This document shows, piece by piece, positions 1-6,424 of a stretch of DNA of 7,048 nt. Origin of the DNA: Gammaproteobacteria bacterium (GTDB taxonomy: Bacteria > Pseudomonadota > Gammaproteobacteria > Chromatiales > Chromatiaceae); NCBI GenBank assembly GCA_019136395.1, contig JAGVUH010000303.1, forward strand, positions 1 through 7,048, read 5' to 3'. The stretch's first letter is position 1, and each line of letters begins with the position of its first letter. The translations under genes were made by a program, and so were the position numbers. The notes beneath the pieces are model-generated. The model worked only from the letters and a program-made list of their open reading frames with translations, was not told the origin of the DNA and made no database searches.

Positions 1-1302
1 GCCCTTGTCCGCCAGTTGCTCCATGAGCTGGTCGTTGTAGTTGCCGCCGCCGAAGCCCAGGGTGGTGAGGCTGATACCCTTGGCCCGCTGCTGCTCGATG
101 AGCTGGATCAGCGCTTCGTGGTTGACCGTGCCGACGTTGAAGTCGCCGTCGGTGGCAAGGATGACGCGGTTGATGCCCTCCGGCAGACGCGCCTGCTCGG
201 CCAGGCGATAGGCGGTTTCGATACCGGCGGAGCCATGGGTGGAGCCGCCTGCCCGCAGGTGCTCCAGGGCGCCGAGGATCCGGCCCCGCTGGTCCCCGGC
301 GGTGGGCTCCAGCACCACCCCGGCGTTGCCGGCATAGGTCACCAGGCTGACGCGGTCACGGGCCTCCAGTTGCCCCGCCAGCAGCTTGAAGGCGGAGATC
401 AGCAGGGGCAGCTTGTTCGGCTGGTCCATGGAGCCGGAGACGTCGATGAGGAAGACCAGGTTGGCCGCCGGCCGCTCGGCGGGAACAAAGCCTTGCAGGC
501 CGACCAGCAACAGCTGGGTGTGGGGGTTCCAGGGCGTGGGGGCGAGTTCCGTGGTCAGAGCCAACGGCTGGGCGCGGTCACGGGGCTGGGGAAAGGCATA
601 ATCGAAGTAGTTAATCAGTTCCTCGGTGCGCACCGCGTCCGTGGGCGGCAGCCGGCCCTGGGTAAGAAACCGCCGGACGTTGGCATAACTGCCGGTGTCC
701 ACGTCGATGCTGAAGGTGGACACGGGCTGTTCCCGGGTCAGCAGGACGCTGTTCTCGGCGCGTGTGGCGTAGCGCTCGCCGTCCTCAGGGATTTTGGGGG
801 GGCGGGGCAGGGGGAATGACGGGGCAATGGTATCGGCCTGGATGGTCTGCGCCGCGGGCAGGGCGCGCGCTCGGTGCTCCTCGCCGGTGCCCACGGTGTC
901 GGCCCTGCGGCTTGCCGTCTCCGCCAGAAGCGGGACACTGGGTGCGTGGGTGATCGGTTCGACGCTGAGTGCCTGCTTCTCGGCACCCTCAAGCCGGGGT
1001 GCCGGCGGGGGGTGAGGCATGCGGTGCTGGATGGATCTGGTGTCGGCGGGGGGCTCCTGGACGGTGAGAGGGGCGAGCGGCGGCGGTGCCGTCTGGAGGG
1101 GGGGCGGAGCGGGGGGCATGATCGGGGCAGCCGGCGGAGCGATCGGGTGGGCGACGGGGTTGTGCGGCGCGGGCGTGTCGCCGCAACCCGCGAGCAGGAG
1201 TCCGATCAGCGCCAGCATGCACCCAGCCACCGCCCCGCGCGGGACAGCGGCAGACCAGTGGCGGCGGAGGGGGATGGGGAGCGGCGGCGGGGCAGTTTTC
1301 AC
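1..1302 (-). CDS. yfbK: YfbK-family von Willebrand factor A lipoprotein (C-terminus outside window)
   Basis: Read from GTG 1302 to the window edge, this gives 434 codons with no stop. The GTG has a GAGGA ribosome site seven bases upstream. Residues 1-40 form a long lipoprotein signal: basic and hydrophobic segments ending in LLLAGC, with Cys40 as the lipidated residue. Residues 41-170 are a Pro/Ala-rich linker. Residues 171-270 match the vWA N-terminal domain (TFSIDVDTGSYANVRRF, then EELINYFDY). The vWA fold follows, with a complete MIDAS metal site: DVSGS at 287-291, Thr355 in GGSTHGSAG and Asp385 in ATDGDFN. The E. coli homologue YfbK is about 575 residues, so roughly a quarter is missing beyond the left edge. 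The family is an envelope lipoprotein thought to bind protein partners through the metal site; its exact role is unknown. The in-frame ATG at 1218 would remove the basic n-region and is less likely. Confidence 0.9.
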   Translation of the reverse strand, partial: MKTAPPPLPIPLRRHWSAAVPRGAVAGCMLALIGLLLAGCGDTPAPHNPVAHPIAPPAAPIMPPAPPPLQTAPPPLAPLTVQEPPADTRSIQHRMPHPPPAPRLEGAEKQALSVEPITHAPSVPLLAETASRRADTVGTGEEHRARALPAAQTIQADTIAPSFPLPRPPKIPEDGERYATRAENSVLLTREQPVSTFSIDVDTGSYANVRRFLTQGRLPPTDAVRTEELINYFDYAFPQPRDRAQPLALTTELAPTPWNPHTQLLLVGLQGFVPAERPAANLVFLIDVSGSMDQPNKLPLLISAFKLLAGQLEARDRVSLVTYAGNAGVVLEPTAGDQRGRILGALEHLRAGGSTHGSAGIETAYRLAEQARLPEGINRVILATDGDFNVGTVNHEALIQLIEQQRAKGISLTTLGFGGGNYNDQLMEQLADKG

Positions 1303-1507
1303 GATAGCGTCCTCAGCAAAAATATGACGGGTTGGGTGCCGGTGCGCCGCTCGCCGACCCTGGGCTGGCCGGGACGTTGGCCAGCCGGGCGTTCAGGGCT
1401 TCCCGCGCGCCGGTGACCGCCGGCGACCGGAGGAGAGCCGCCGTGACGACGACGCGCAGGAACTTCGGCAATCCGGCGACCATCAAGGTACCATTTGATC
1501 ATAACTG

Positions 1508-2644
1508 ATGACACTTCTTACACCGCATCATCACGCGCCTGAGGACCCTTCTGTTGCGCCATTCAACTCCATCACGCCGGCGTCGTATTCTCCGATGAAC
1601 GCTGGCTTTACCCCCGAGGCCGGACGGCCATATTACCGCTGGCGCGCGTGGCTTTCCGCCCTGCGTCTCGCCCGCCGGCTGGACCGGGAGTGGCAGCAGA
1701 CCATCGCCCTGGCCATCGAGGCGTTCGTCTCCGGCGTCGAGCCCCGCTTACGCGCCATCCGCCAGTATGATCGGCGCTTGTGGCCGGTCATGGCAGCCAC
1801 CTTCGACTACCTGGATGAGTTGGTGGAACGGCTGCCGGCTGCTATTGATCTCAGCCGCTCGGCCTGGCAACAGGACCCGGCGATCAATGCGTTTTTTGCC
1901 ACACCCAACGACCTTTCACTGTTGCTGGCGCGGAGCACGGCCTTAGGGGATTTTTTTCGGCTTAATCCGTTAGCCTGCGCCGCCTATGCCCTGCTGATCG
2001 TCACCCGCCGGGAAAAGCAGGTGTTTGGTGTCAGTCTCGTTGATGATGTCCTGCGCCGGGACGTGGCGCAGACCCGCCTGTCGTTTTCTGAACCGCGGGT
2101 GCTTTATCCCGCCGCGTCCGAGGAGGCGACCCGTCAAGCGGCCCGACAGTGCGCAGTGTCCTTGTATTTTGCCGGCATGGCACGGGACCGCTTGAACCGC
2201 CTCCAGGCGAGCCAGCAAAGCCTGGAGTATGAACGCTTGATGGTACAGATTCGGCATAAGGACTTGCGCCGTCGCGCGCGGCGCGGTGATCGCGATGGCA
2301 GTCTGACCCGCGGGGTCTTTGCCGCGGAGGCGCGGCTGGCGGCGCTGGAGCAAGAACGGGGCACGCCCCGTCTCGGCCAGTACAACCCGCTGGCGGTGAT
2401 GTTCGACGAAGCCTGGCAGCTGCTGGCCAATCATCGTCATCAGTTACACCTGGTACCCCTGACTTTGCGCGTGGACCGGATGGGCATCAAACACGACTTG
2501 CCGCCCCCGGCCGGCGCTCCCAGTCATGAGTTGTCCTTGCTGGAATGTGCCACCGCTGGCACACGACACGTCATCGCCATGGTGCGTTGCGCACGGAGCG
2601 AATATTCCGCTTCCGCCCTGTTTCTGCCCGATTCCGCCACGTAA
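1508..2644 (+). CDS. Hypothetical protein, 378 residues, family not recognised
   Basis: A complete ORF of 378 residues with a stop codon (TAA) two codons before ATG 1508. No good ribosome site precedes this ATG or the alternative in-frame ATG at 1595 (Met30), so the start is uncertain. Residues 1-40 are Pro/Ser/His-rich and probably disordered. Residues 45-165 look like a helical bundle (YRWRAWLSALRLARRLDREW, later LARSTALGDFFRLNPLACAAYALL). Residues 205-285 are strongly charged and helical, perhaps a coiled coil, with a basic patch at 250-262 (HKDLRRRARRGDR). The end (315-378) looks more beta-rich. There is no signal peptide or clear membrane span, so it is probably cytoplasmic. Codon use is biased and the amino-acid mix is natural, which supports real coding. 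It diverges from the vWA lipoprotein gene and converges on the DUF2569 gene. I assign no function. Confidence 0.8.
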   Translation: MTLLTPHHHAPEDPSVAPFNSITPASYSPMNAGFTPEAGRPYYRWRAWLSALRLARRLDREWQQTIALAIEAFVSGVEPRLRAIRQYDRRLWPVMAATFDYLDELVERLPAAIDLSRSAWQQDPAINAFFATPNDLSLLLARSTALGDFFRLNPLACAAYALLIVTRREKQVFGVSLVDDVLRRDVAQTRLSFSEPRVLYPAASEEATRQAARQCAVSLYFAGMARDRLNRLQASQQSLEYERLMVQIRHKDLRRRARRGDRDGSLTRGVFAAEARLAALEQERGTPRLGQYNPLAVMFDEAWQLLANHRHQLHLVPLTLRVDRMGIKHDLPPPAGAPSHELSLLECATAGTRHVIAMVRCARSEYSASALFLPDSAT

Positions 2645-2662
2645 TTTGGCGCCGCCCCGGTG

Positions 2663-2685
2663 CCGCGGATTCGCATTCGCCGCGG
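2663..2685. terminator. Weak GC-rich hairpin between convergent genes
   Basis: Two CCGCGG hexamers (2663-2668 and 2680-2685) can pair around an 11-base loop. The hairpin lies between the end of the 378-residue gene and the end of the DUF2569 gene, where a shared terminator would be expected. There is no T-tract on either side, so this is only a candidate. Confidence 0.2.
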
Positions 2686-2732
2686 GCCGGAGGGTGTGCC
2701 TATCAAGCGCCGGATGTGCCGGATGGGATCGA

Positions 2733-3215
2733 TTATCCTGCCGACCGCGGATAGGTGTTGCGGACGCGCTGGGACTTGAGCAGATACCCCGTCACCCCGC
2801 CATAGAGCACCAGGGGCGGCAGGATGTCCGCTGGCGTGAGGGTGGGCCAGGTGTCCAGCAACCAGGCCGCCGGCAGCACATAGTCCAGGGTCAGCGTGCC
2901 GACCATGAATTTTACCCAGATTGCGCCAATGGCGTGGTGGACGGCGCGCCAGGAGCGCTCAAAGAGCAGGCGATCGCCAGCATACACCCCGACGCCGGCA
3001 CTGACCGCGAAACATACCCAGGCGGCCCATTGGAAGCACAACCAGTCCTGCGCATTCCCATGGACGGGGAGGTACGCCTCCGCAAACCGTAACGACCCCT
3101 GTAGCTTGGCCATATCCAATGCCGGACTCAGGGCAATCAGCCCGAGGATCAACCAAAACAGGCACCCGCCGATGCCGAATGGCGCCGTGCGGGGTGTGGT
3201 AGGGGTAGGTGGCAT
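2733..3215 (-). CDS. DUF2569-type four-helix inner membrane protein
   Basis: A complete ORF of 160 residues. It fits the DUF2569 pattern: a short polar Pro/Thr-rich N-terminus, a GIGG motif (14-17) leading straight into the first membrane helix (about 14-33, LFWLILGLIALSP), three further hydrophobic segments (about 60-80, 93-118 and 130-146), and the closing motif SQRVRNTY (148-155) typical of the family end. The usual glycine-tryptophan after the first GIG is Gly-Cys here. The family is known as small inner membrane proteins such as E. coli YdgK; the function is unknown. The start ATG 3215 has only a weak ribosome site (AGG about 12 bases upstream), but the motif position supports it. It is convergent with the 378-residue gene, with an 88-base gap. 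Confidence 0.75.
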   Translation of the reverse strand: MPPTPTTPRTAPFGIGGCLFWLILGLIALSPALDMAKLQGSLRFAEAYLPVHGNAQDWLCFQWAAWVCFAVSAGVGVYAGDRLLFERSWRAVHHAIGAIWVKFMVGTLTLDYVLPAAWLLDTWPTLTPADILPPLVLYGGVTGYLLKSQRVRNTYPRSAG

Positions 3216-3339
3216 GAGGCTCGGAACCTAAGTTGGAGAGATCGTTTTCGTCGCCGACCGATGTTGCGGCAGGCGCCGCGGGGCCGCGGAGTGAACGGTG
3301 GGGACGGATCCCGGCACGGCGCGGCGTGGGCTGAGCAGT

Positions 3340-3531
3340 CTACGGGTTTGTTTGCGGGATATTCCGGGGAATGCGCGGCTTCTTCGGGCGTTTCCGGCTC
3401 CCGCAACCGTAGCCGTGTTCTCTCGGCTTCGGGTCGCTGATGAGCGCGTGACGGGTGGCGGGCGGCAGGATGTGAACGGGGTTCACTGCGTGTGGCTCGT
3501 CGGTGGCGGACAGCGGGTGCCAATCGGGCAA
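3340..3531 (-). CDS. Possible small protein, 63 residues, unknown
   Basis: A minus-strand frame from TTG 3531 to TAG 3340. AGGAG lies ten bases and AAGGA four bases before the TTG. The protein begins MPDWHPLSATDEPHAVNPV and ends in a basic, Pro-rich tail (KRPKKPRIPRNIPQTNP). My hand tally of codon positions gives GC highest at third positions (about three quarters), middling at first and lowest at second, the order expected for real coding in GC-rich DNA. The same bases read on the plus strand (3298-3585) have the less typical order. It lies about 125 bases upstream of the DUF2569 gene, in the same direction. I do not recognise the sequence. The start could also be TTG 3561. It may be spurious. 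Confidence 0.35.
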   Translation of the reverse strand: MPDWHPLSATDEPHAVNPVHILPPATRHALISDPKPREHGYGCGSRKRPKKPRIPRNIPQTNP

Positions 3532-3565
3532 ATGGTCCTTGCTCCTGCCTGCACAAGTCAAATAT

Positions 3566-3595
3566 TTGTATCATTACCGATCTAATCTGTATGAT
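3566..3595 (+). promoter_or_regulatory. Sigma70-type promoter candidate for recR
   Basis: TTGTAT at 3566-3571 and TATGAT at 3590-3595 are separated by 18 bases, in a locally AT-rich patch that stands out from the GC-rich surroundings. Transcription would begin near 3602, giving a leader of about 28 bases. TGAGG (3612-3616) is the likely ribosome site of recR, with a somewhat long 13-base gap to the ATG. Confidence 0.5.
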
Positions 3596-3629
3596 AGCAG
3601 CTCCCTTGTCCTGAGGCTGCGTATCCACC

Positions 3630-4226
3630 ATGTCTGAGCCTTCGCTTCTCAACAAATTGATTGAAGATCTGCGGTGCCTACCGAGTGTCGGCCCGAAGTC
3701 CGCGCAACGGCTGGCCTTTCACCTCCTTGAACGTGATCGGGAAGGGGGACGGCGCTTGGCGAAAACGATGACGGAAGCCCTGGAGCGGATTGGCCGTTGC
3801 CGTGCCTGTCGCACCCTGAGCGAAAGCGACCTCTGTTCCTTGTGCGCGAATACCCGTCGGGACCGGAGCTTGCTCTGTATCGTCGAACAGCCCACCACGG
3901 TCCTGGCAATTGAGCAGGCCACCGGCTATCAGGGCCTTTATTTCGTGCTGGGGGGGCGCCTTTCCCCCCTGGACGGTATCGGTCCGGCCGATCTGGGGTT
4001 GGATCGGCTCCAGGCACGGCTGGAGCGTGGTGAGGTACGGGAGATCATCCTGGCCATCAGCTCAACCGTCGAGGGCAGCGCCACCGGGCACTACATCACC
4101 ACCCTGGCCGAAGGCTGTCGGGTCAAGGTCACCCGGCTCGCGCAGGGGGTGCCTCTGGGGGGGGAACTGGAGTACGTCGATGGCGGCACGCTTGCGCATG
4201 CGTTTGCGGGACGGGTGAGTTTGTAG
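3630..4226 (+). CDS. recR: Recombination mediator protein RecR
   Basis: A full-length RecR of 198 residues, the normal family size. The helix-hairpin-helix lies at residues 14-33 ([20 protein letters not shown]). The C4 zinc finger is complete: Cys57, Cys60, Cys69 and Cys72. The Toprim domain follows from about residue 80 ([16 protein letters not shown]), with [18 protein letters not shown] at 102-119. The C-terminal [20 protein letters not shown] motif is intact. RecR works with RecO and RecF to load RecA onto SSB-coated single-stranded DNA at gaps, in the cytoplasm. The usual ATN-TVEGEAT stretch reads [11 protein letters not shown] here (142-152), a modest departure that probably does not abolish function. 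recR commonly follows dnaX and ybaB; here it has its own promoter candidate and unrelated neighbours. Confidence 0.97.
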   Translation: MSEPSLLNKLIEDLRCLPSVGPKSAQRLAFHLLERDREGGRRLAKTMTEALERIGRCRACRTLSESDLCSLCANTRRDRSLLCIVEQPTTVLAIEQATGYQGLYFVLGGRLSPLDGIGPADLGLDRLQARLERGEVREIILAISSTVEGSATGHYITTLAEGCRVKVTRLAQGVPLGGELEYVDGGTLAHAFAGRVSL

Positions 4227-4555
4227 CCGGCGCGGCGCGACCAGCAGGCGTCTGAAGCGCGCGGCGGTACTTGGTACTGCCCCGGGGCCACCGGCCGCCG
4301 CAGCGGGCGCCTGGCGCCCGCTGGCCGGCCCCGCCGGCACTGCCGAGCACCGGGTAGGCATCCCCGTGCGCCGCGCCTCCGCCGGCTCCGTCGCGGCCAG
4401 GGGTCGCGGGCCATGCTTGCCCTGCGCCCGCGGGGGGCAGTGTTTTGGCCCGTATCGTTCGCCCCCGGCGTCGCTTGGCCGGCAATACCGTGGTTTTTTC
4501 GTGACATCCTGGCGCGCACCCTGGGGCCTCGCCTCGGAACCCTCCCCTTGCGCCC
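4227..4555. other. Very GC-rich intergenic gap, no convincing gene
   Basis: All frames crossing this stretch give Arg/Pro/Gly/Ala-rich low-complexity translations without motifs, on both strands. I see no good promoter for the downstream gene. The main structure is the hairpin at 4302-4322. The gap is visibly more GC-rich than the flanking genes. Confidence 0.6.
4302..4322 (+). terminator. Strong GC-rich hairpin downstream of recR
   Basis: AGCGGGCGCC (4302-4311) and GGCGCCCGCT (4313-4322) are exact reverse complements around a single T. CCGGCC (4291-4296) and GGCCGG (4323-4328) could extend the stem across a five-base bulge. There is no T-tract, so a classical intrinsic terminator is doubtful. 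It could still pause polymerase or protect the recR mRNA 3' end. Confidence 0.3.
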
Positions 4556-5413
4556 GTGAATCAGTCGGTTTCTCGGTCTTACCCCCCCCACTGTGAGCAT
4601 TTGTGTAGCCGACCGCGCCCGCAGGCGCTCAGACTGCTCAGCTACAACATTCAGGCTGGCATCCATACCCGGCATTATCGTGACTACCTGACCAAAAGCT
4701 GGCAGCATCTGCTCCCACACCCCGAACGACAGACCAATCTGAGCCGGATCGCCGAGCTCTTACAGCACTATGATCTGGTCGGTCTGCAGGAGATCGATGG
4801 CGGCAGTCGCCGCAGCGATTACATCGATCAGATCGCCTACCTGGCCGAGGCGGCCCACTTCCCCTACTTCTTCCGCCAGGTCACCCGCGACCTCGGGCGC
4901 TGGGCCCAGCACGGCAATGGCGTTCTTAGCCGGTTGCCTTTTTCCCGGATCCACGCGCTCAACCTGCCCGGGTTACCGGGGCGGGGCGCGGTAATCGCCG
5001 AACTGGCGACGTCGGATGGCGGGGTCCTGGCTATCTGCAGCGTGCATTTGGCGCTGGGCTGGCGGGCGCGGGGACGGCAGATGCGGTATATCGCCCGGAT
5101 GGTGCAGCGCTATCCCTATTGGGTGGTGATGGGGGACTTCAACTGTGGCTGTCGCAATCGCTGCCTCCGCCACTGGGCACGGGAATCCTCGCTGCAGGGA
5201 CTGGATTGCGAGCGTAAGACGTTCCCCAGTTGGCAGCCGCGGCGCGGTCTGGATCATATCCTGGTCTCTCCCCGGCTACGCCTTCTGGAGGCTGAGGTCT
5301 TGGATTATGCCCTGTCAGATCACCTGCCGGTGGGCACGACCGTGGCCTTGCCGTCCGGGGTGTGGTTGATTTTTGGAGCCTTCCCCTCAGGCGTGGTCGT
5401 GGGTCACCACTGA
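4556..5413 (+). CDS. Endonuclease/exonuclease/phosphatase (EEP) family protein
   Basis: A complete ORF of 285 residues with the DNase I-like EEP metal-hydrolase motifs in order: SYNIQAG (29-35, Asn31), GLQEIDGG (76-83, metal ligand Glu79), HGNGVLSRLPF (119-129), SVHLALG (162-168, His164), VMGDFNC (191-197, Asp194 and Asn196), LDHILVS (232-238) and SDHLPV (254-259, catalytic Asp255-His256). All expected catalytic residues are present. The family cleaves phosphoester bonds in nucleic acids, phospholipids or other substrates; the substrate cannot be read from sequence. No signal peptide is obvious. The start is GTG 4556, with no strong ribosome site, so it could lie within the first 25 residues. 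About 17 residues (VWLIFGAFPSG and on) extend past the usual family end after SDHLPVGTTVALPS. It is codirectional with recR but 330 bases away. Confidence 0.88.
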   Translation: MNQSVSRSYPPHCEHLCSRPRPQALRLLSYNIQAGIHTRHYRDYLTKSWQHLLPHPERQTNLSRIAELLQHYDLVGLQEIDGGSRRSDYIDQIAYLAEAAHFPYFFRQVTRDLGRWAQHGNGVLSRLPFSRIHALNLPGLPGRGAVIAELATSDGGVLAICSVHLALGWRARGRQMRYIARMVQRYPYWVVMGDFNCGCRNRCLRHWARESSLQGLDCERKTFPSWQPRRGLDHILVSPRLRLLEAEVLDYALSDHLPVGTTVALPSGVWLIFGAFPSGVVVGHH

Positions 5414-5448
5414 CCCACTTCCGCGCCTGCCGATAGCCGCCGGCGCGG
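5399..5448 (+). terminator. Two consecutive hairpins at the end of the EEP gene
   Basis: GTGGGTC (5399-5405) pairs exactly with GACCCAC (5412-5418) around a six-base loop, overlapping the TGA stop at 5411-5413. Right after it, CCGCGCC (5421-5427) pairs with GGCGCGG (5442-5448). Neither is followed by a good T run. The position suggests they end or stabilise the transcript. Confidence 0.35.
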
Positions 5449-5761
5449 GCGTCTGGTCGCTGTCACAGAGGCAGAGACAAGCGCGTCCGGGAGTTCTACC
5501 GCCCCTAGGGGGGGGCAGGTCGTGACGCGGCCATGCTCCGGAGTTGGGCGAACCGGGTCACCATCGTTGTCGTTGGGCGCAAGGTGAAAAGGAGGAGGAG
5601 GAAGGGGATATCCCGTTTCGCACCCTGAGTACGGCGATACCCTGATGGTTTACCACGTCCACGCACCAGCGCTGGGTGACCAACGTCGTGACACAAGCGC
5701 AGCGCGATAGTCCGATTCCACCCCGTCCTTGAAGCGGCGAACCCGTTTGGACGCTGACGCC
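5449..5761. other. Intergenic stretch before the iteron region
   Basis: No frame gives a recognisable protein on either strand. The only clear local feature is a purine-only run at 5586-5608 made mostly of GGA triplets. A minus-strand frame at 5505-5696 is open but its translation looks like noise. Decayed coding sequence is possible, but I could not identify a parent gene. Confidence 0.5.
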
Positions 5762-5995
5762 GTGGTAGGTAGAGGGTGCAGAAGGTGGTAGGCGGAAGAT
5801 GCAGAGCGTGTTTTTGTACCCTAGGCGGAGCCTCTAGGGGCAGCCAATCGTCCCGCTGGGTGGTAGGTAGACGATGCTATCCACGGGAAAAGTGGTAGGT
5901 AGAGGATGCAACCCTGGTAGGTAGAAGGTGCAGCCAGACAAATAAGTGGTAGGTAGACGATGCGATACCAGCCAGGGTGGTAGGTAGAGGAAGCG
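5762..5995 (+). repeat. Left arm of large inverted repeat, with seven iterons
   Basis: This 234-bp arm is the reverse complement of 6425-6658 at 227 of 234 positions, with no gap; paired coordinates sum to 12420. It carries seven 19-bp iterons in one direction, starting at 5762, 5785, 5860, 5892, 5914, 5946 and 5977. The best-conserved form is GTGGTAGGTAGAGGATGCA. The copy at 5785 has GGCGGA in place of GGTAGA, the copy at 5914 begins with C, and the copy at 5977 ends in GAAGCG. Between iterons two and three lies a short hairpin, CCCTAG/CTAGGG (5819-5824 and 5834-5839). Start-to-start spacings of 23, 75, 32, 22, 32 and 31 bp are close to two, three or seven helical turns. Confidence 0.95.
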
Positions 5996-6064
5996 GTTTT
6001 TTTTTGCAGGTCTCTATATGTAGAGCGTTTTTCGATCTTCTTCGCTTCCCTATCCTTTCCTTTA

Positions 6065-6073
6065 TTATCCATA
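6065..6073 (+). promoter_or_regulatory. Weak DnaA-box-like site
   Basis: TTATCCATA differs from the DnaA consensus TTATCCACA at one base. It lies in the AT-rich left part of the spacer. One near match in AT-rich DNA can be chance. Confidence 0.3.
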
Positions 6074-6307
6074 TATTGCGCCTAAGCCCCTGCGGACAAG
6101 CTGACAGCCACCATCATCAGCCGTTTTTTCTGGGCTTGCGGCCTGTATACCCTCGACTGAGACAGGATCTGATCATAGCCCGGAGGTCTGCTACCACGAC
6201 CCATGCGCTCGGGTATCCCTAGAATTAGCGCCACGGTGCCAGTTGCGGCTATCCCGAGCAATCGGCGTTGACCGACCCCAAAATTTATCGCCTGGCGGTT
6301 ACCTAAC

Positions 6308-6316
6308 TTATCCACA
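6308..6316 (+). promoter_or_regulatory. DnaA box (perfect TTATCCACA)
   Basis: An exact match to the strong DnaA-binding nonamer, inside the spacer between the iteron arms and about 25 bases from an AT-rich block beginning near 6341. In iteron plasmids a single DnaA box beside the iterons and the melting region is a usual arrangement, with DnaA helping the plasmid initiator open the DNA. One nonamer alone is weak evidence; the setting strengthens it. Confidence 0.7.
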
Positions 6317-6340
6317 GACCACGGGGGAGATACGAGAAGG

Positions 6341-6374
6341 ATATATAGGTTAATAAAAGGAAAGGATAAGATCG
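6341..6374 (-). repeat. Inner imperfect inverted repeat, right copy
   Basis: Read on the minus strand, this runs CGATCTT, ATCCTTTCC, then a T/A-rich tail ending in CTATATAT. It matches 6033-6076 on the plus strand apart from a 12-base insertion in that copy and several differences in the tail. It lies at nearly the same centre of symmetry (about 6210) as the outer arms. This suggests the whole 5762-6658 block arose from one inverted duplication whose inside has decayed. Confidence 0.65.
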
Positions 6375-6424
6375 GTATTTCAGGGTTATTAATCTTTACT
6401 ATCATGGGGATGGATATTCCTTTT

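Larger units (their letters stand above)
3216..3629. other. Intergenic region between the DUF2569 gene and recR
   Basis: This gap of about 400 bases lies between divergent genes. Its right end holds the recR promoter candidate. Its middle holds a possible small minus-strand ORF (3340-3531). Two short perfect dyads are visible: ATTCC-GG-GGAAT at 3361-3372 and GTGAAC-GGG-GTTCAC at 3472-3486. Either could be a protein-binding site, but both lie inside the possible ORF and short dyads like these also arise by chance. Confidence 0.5.
5996..6424. other. Spacer between iteron arms, partly AT-rich, origin-like
   Basis: This 429-bp spacer separates the two iteron arms. Its two ends are AT-rich and its middle (about 6070-6300) is mixed. 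Near the ends lies a weaker inverted pair: CGATCTT then ATCCTTTCC and a T/A-rich tail at 6033-6076, matched by the reverse complement of 6341-6374. The left copy has 12 extra bases after CGATCTT. A perfect DnaA box lies at 6308-6316. The layout of iterons, DnaA box and AT-rich DNA is that of a theta-type replication origin, where the AT-rich part would melt. A 107-residue minus-strand frame (6082-6405) crosses it but has no motif. Confidence 0.6.

Noticed and set aside
16..819. Long plus-strand open frame of 267 codons
   Set aside because: It is antisense to the vWA lipoprotein, whose minus-strand frame carries DVSGS, ATDGDFN and the N-terminal domain. The plus-strand translation has no motifs.
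1490..1510. FNR-like or promoter motif around TTTGATCATAACTGATG
   Set aside because: Only one half of an FNR site fits, and no -35/-10 pair with proper spacing leads into either divergent gene.
1299..1514. Minus-strand frame whose stop overlaps the GTG start of the vWA gene
   Set aside because: The GTGA overlap looks like translational coupling, but the translation is Arg/Pro/Gly-rich and featureless, and it overlaps the start of the divergent 378-residue gene.
2526..3092. Plus-strand open frame of 188 codons
   Set aside because: It is antisense to the DUF2569 protein, which has four membrane segments and the SQRVRNTY ending, and it overlaps the 378-residue gene.
3193..3215. Iteron-like GTGGTAGGGGTAGGTGG at the start of the DUF2569 gene
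   Set aside because: It lacks the GTAGA-NGRTGC part of the iteron and is explained by the Pro/Thr codons of the protein N-terminus.
4091..4720. Minus-strand open frame of 209 codons across the gap after recR
   Set aside because: It is Arg/Pro/Ala-rich and overlaps the ends of recR and the EEP gene, both of which have clear family motifs on the plus strand. Long chance frames are common in GC-rich DNA.
6082..6405. Minus-strand frame of 107 codons in the spacer
   Set aside because: It has mixed third-position bases, no ribosome site that I could see and no motif, and it runs through the DnaA box and the inner repeat.
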